Source of the DNA: Glutamicibacter sp. MNS18
GTDB lineage: Bacteria > Actinomycetota > Actinomycetes > Actinomycetales > Micrococcaceae
Length of the DNA: 64,000 nt
Direction of reading: 5' to 3'
Assembly: GCF_026107515.2 (NCBI RefSeq)
Contig: NZ_JAPCHW010000008.1
Span: forward strand, 93,871 to 157,870
Both the position numbers and the translations under genes were made by a program. Positions 62,965 to 64,000 of the stretch are shown piece by piece; position 1 is the stretch's first letter, and every line of letters begins with the position of its first letter. The notes beneath the pieces are model-generated. The model did no database searches. It saw only the letters and a program-made list of their open reading frames with translations, and was not told the DNA's origin.

Positions 62965-63004
62965 AGTTTCACGTTACAAAATTTAGTTTCCACATTGTGA
63001 AACT
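62965..63004. promoter_or_regulatory. Tandem AGTTTC elements ahead of the small ORF
   Basis: Two consecutive copies begin AGTTTCAC (62965) and AGTTTCCAC (62985), 20 bp apart. The second, GTTTCCACATTGTGAAAC, is a near-palindrome resembling GTTTCCGTATAGTGGATA at 2648. They directly precede the ribosome site of the small gene. Confidence 0.6.
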
Positions 63005-63035
63005 TAGATTCCAGAAGGAGGGTCGCCTGACCACC

Positions 63036-63209
63036 ATGGCACATCAAACTAGTTCCTCGAAGGAATACCCGGTCCTGTCGGCCACCGAAGCGATGAAGAC
63101 CGGATTGTTCCAGCCCATCCCCTGCTCGGACCCGGATATCAGCAACCACGCCCGCATTAATCCGGCGGCGCCTACAGTCTGGAACCGCTTGTTCACCAAG
63201 AAGCGGTAG
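63036..63209 (+). CDS. Small protein of unknown function (~57 aa)
   Basis: The frame encodes about 57 residues (MAHQTSSSKEYPVLSATEAM at the start, WNRLFTKKR at the end). AAGGAGG at 63015-63021 supports translation, though 14 nt from the ATG; an in-frame CTG at 63027 is at a better distance. It has no membrane segment or signal peptide. A strong promoter-side repeat and a perfect terminator bracket it, so it is a real transcription unit. Position suggests a link to purine use; I do not recognise it. Confidence 0.6.
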   Translation: MAHQTSSSKEYPVLSATEAMKTGLFQPIPCSDPDISNHARINPAAPTVWNRLFTKKR

Positions 63210-63247
63210 TCCCTCTTCATCCCCGTTCGGTGGATGACCATAAACCG

Positions 63248-63295
63248 CGTAGAGACCATGCTCCTGAGGCGTTGAGCATGGTCTCTACGTTTTTT
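63248..63295 (+). terminator. Intrinsic terminator
   Basis: Perfect 16-bp arms (63248-63263 and 63274-63289) are followed at once by six T residues. It ends the small gene and could also stop the opposing transporter transcript. Confidence 0.92.
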
Positions 63296-63336
63296 GCTGA
63301 TGCCTGGTACCCCGCGCTTCCGCCAGGAGCCGGGGG

Positions 63337-63884
63337 TCAGTGCATGAACAGCTGCGCCAACGCCGGCAGGGTCAGCAACGACAGGATGCAGGTGATGACA
63401 ATCGCCAGCGCGGTTGGCTCACCGTCACCGGTATCCGACTGGGCCATGATGTAGGCAGTGGCAGAGGTGGGCATGGCGGCCATCAGCACGGCGGCGTTGA
63501 ACCACAGCGGATCCATCTGCGGGGCCACGAGCGCCAGGATGCCCACGGTCAGCATCGGCAAGAGCAGAAGTTTGCCGCCCACCATGATCAGCATCGCCGC
63601 GGCGCTACCACGCCGTTTCGGTGTGCTAGCGCCGGAGGAGCGATGCTGCCTCAGGCGCTGGACCGTGCGGCGCAGCGACAAACCGATGGTGAACAGCGCA
63701 CCGGGTGCCGCTGCGGCGGCCAGCATGTCAACCGTGCTGTTGACCGGCGAGGGGACCTGTACGTGCCAGATCACGACGGCTCCACCCAGGATCATGGCCC
63801 AGGTGACCGGGTTGTAGACCAGCGCATTGCGCATGGTGCGAAGAATTCGCCCGGCGCTGGGTTTGTGCCCATGGGCCGATCCCG
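63337..63884 (-). pseudogene. AEC-family (auxin efflux carrier type) transporter, 5' part lost to IS insertion
   Basis: About 180 codons of the C-terminal half are readable, including MRNALVYNPVTWAMILGGAV, APGALFTIGLSL, GGKLLLLPMLTVGIL and NAAVLMAAMPTSATAYIMA, typical of the AEC/malate permease family. Reading upstream, the frame (GRILRT...) remains sensible until about 63884, then meets the end of an IS256-like element and a stop. The N-terminal helices are missing, so the protein cannot be functional unless translation restarts. Confidence 0.82.
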
Positions 63885-64000
63885 GAGCCTGTCAGGAAGT
63901 TTGTGTAAGCCCCTAGTCACATCCGTTATTCAGGGCTTCTTAACACTCACTTCAAATACGGCTCGATGCGCTCCGGGTAGGCCATGGCCAGCTGCTGCAA
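63885..64000 (-). mobile_element. IS256-family insertion sequence, one end (continues beyond window)
   Basis: The terminal segment CCTGTCAGGAAGTTTGTGTA followed by AGCCCC (from 63888) has the TGTCA...TTTGTGTAA pattern of IS256-type inverted repeats. About 60 bp further in, a transposase frame ends at 63947. Only one end is in the window. Confidence 0.75.
63947..64000 (-). CDS. IS256-like transposase, C-terminal fragment
   Basis: Seventeen codons ending LAMAYPERIEPYLK and a TGA are visible; the rest lies outside. The assignment rests mainly on the adjoining IS256-like terminal repeat. Confidence 0.55.
   Translation of the reverse strand: MQQLAMAYPERIEPYLK

Larger units (their letters stand above)
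62697..63035. other. 339-bp divergent control region of the urate operon
   Basis: This gap separates uraD from a small rightward ORF. It contains operator-like elements near 62785-62813 and 62965-63004, described separately. No RNA gene is recognised in it. Confidence 0.6.

Noticed and set aside
11945-64000. A composite transposon carrying the whole catabolic array
   Set aside because: The two IS elements belong to different families (IS1380 and IS256) and one is defective, so they cannot act as a matched pair.
1-64000. tRNA, rRNA, CRISPR arrays or phage attachment sites
   Set aside because: The gaps between genes are short and contain mostly hairpins and operator-like palindromes; no cloverleaf, regular spaced repeat or integrase gene was seen.

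Overview
The window reads as chromosomal DNA from a high-GC Gram-positive actinobacterium, most likely a Micrococcaceae (Arthrobacter-like) soil organism. The reasons are the GC-rich codon use with many GTG starts, the lipoprotein-type binding proteins, the actinobacterial order of the inositol operon (iolC, Cgl0159-type aldolase, iolD, iolA, iolE, iolG, iolH), and the linkage of malic enzyme, malate synthase and an IclR regulator. Genus is inferred from gene content only.

Layout. (1) 1-3.6 kb: malate synthase (cut by the window edge) and malic enzyme, divergent from an IclR regulator; this is a glyoxylate-assimilation block. (2) 3.8-11.9 kb: ABC exporter, a decayed NlpA/MetQ-type lipoprotein gene, TetR regulator, nitrilase-family hydrolase, a two-component system and a GT87-like membrane glycosyltransferase. 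(3) 11.9-13.7 kb: an IS1380-family element whose transposase is frameshifted. (4) 13.8-32.2 kb: a dense catabolic array of Gfo/Idh/MocA oxidoreductases, AP-endonuclease-2-type TIM barrels, three LacI regulators, one sugar ABC transporter with two alternative receptors, and a GntR-iolB pair. (5) 32.3-47 kb: the myo-inositol operon, running leftward from iolC to a sugar-porter MFS, Usp and oxidoreductase, plus a divergent TIM barrel and an MFS/oxidoreductase pair. (6) 47-59 kb: ROK kinase, another oxidoreductase, the Leloir operon deoR-galT-galK-galE, and a divergent alpha-galactosidase/ABC importer operon. (7) 59.2-62.7 kb: urate utilisation (purine permease, uricase, HIU hydrolase, OHCU decarboxylase). 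(8) 63-64 kb: a small unknown ORF, and an AEC-family transporter gene cut by an IS256-like element that runs off the window.

How it works together. The middle 45 kb is a carbohydrate and cyclitol supercluster with eight Gfo/Idh/MocA dehydrogenases and six sugar isomerase/epimerase-type TIM barrels. myo-Inositol would be oxidised (IolG), dehydrated (IolE), hydrolysed (IolD), isomerised (IolB), phosphorylated (IolC), cleaved by the Cgl0159-type aldolase and finished by IolA. The additional dehydrogenase/TIM-barrel pairs, each with its own regulator, probably feed stereoisomers or keto-sugars into this route or into glucose/galactose metabolism. Shared palindromes suggest a GntR regulon (consensus near TTTGWCCTGTCAAA) and separate LacI operators.

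The two ends of the window look functionally linked. The IclR/malic enzyme promoter region and the urate operon promoter region share a nearly identical 18-bp element. This fits one purine-to-glyoxylate-to-malate regulon now separated by about 55 kb of carbohydrate genes. No rRNA, tRNA or CRISPR array was recognised.
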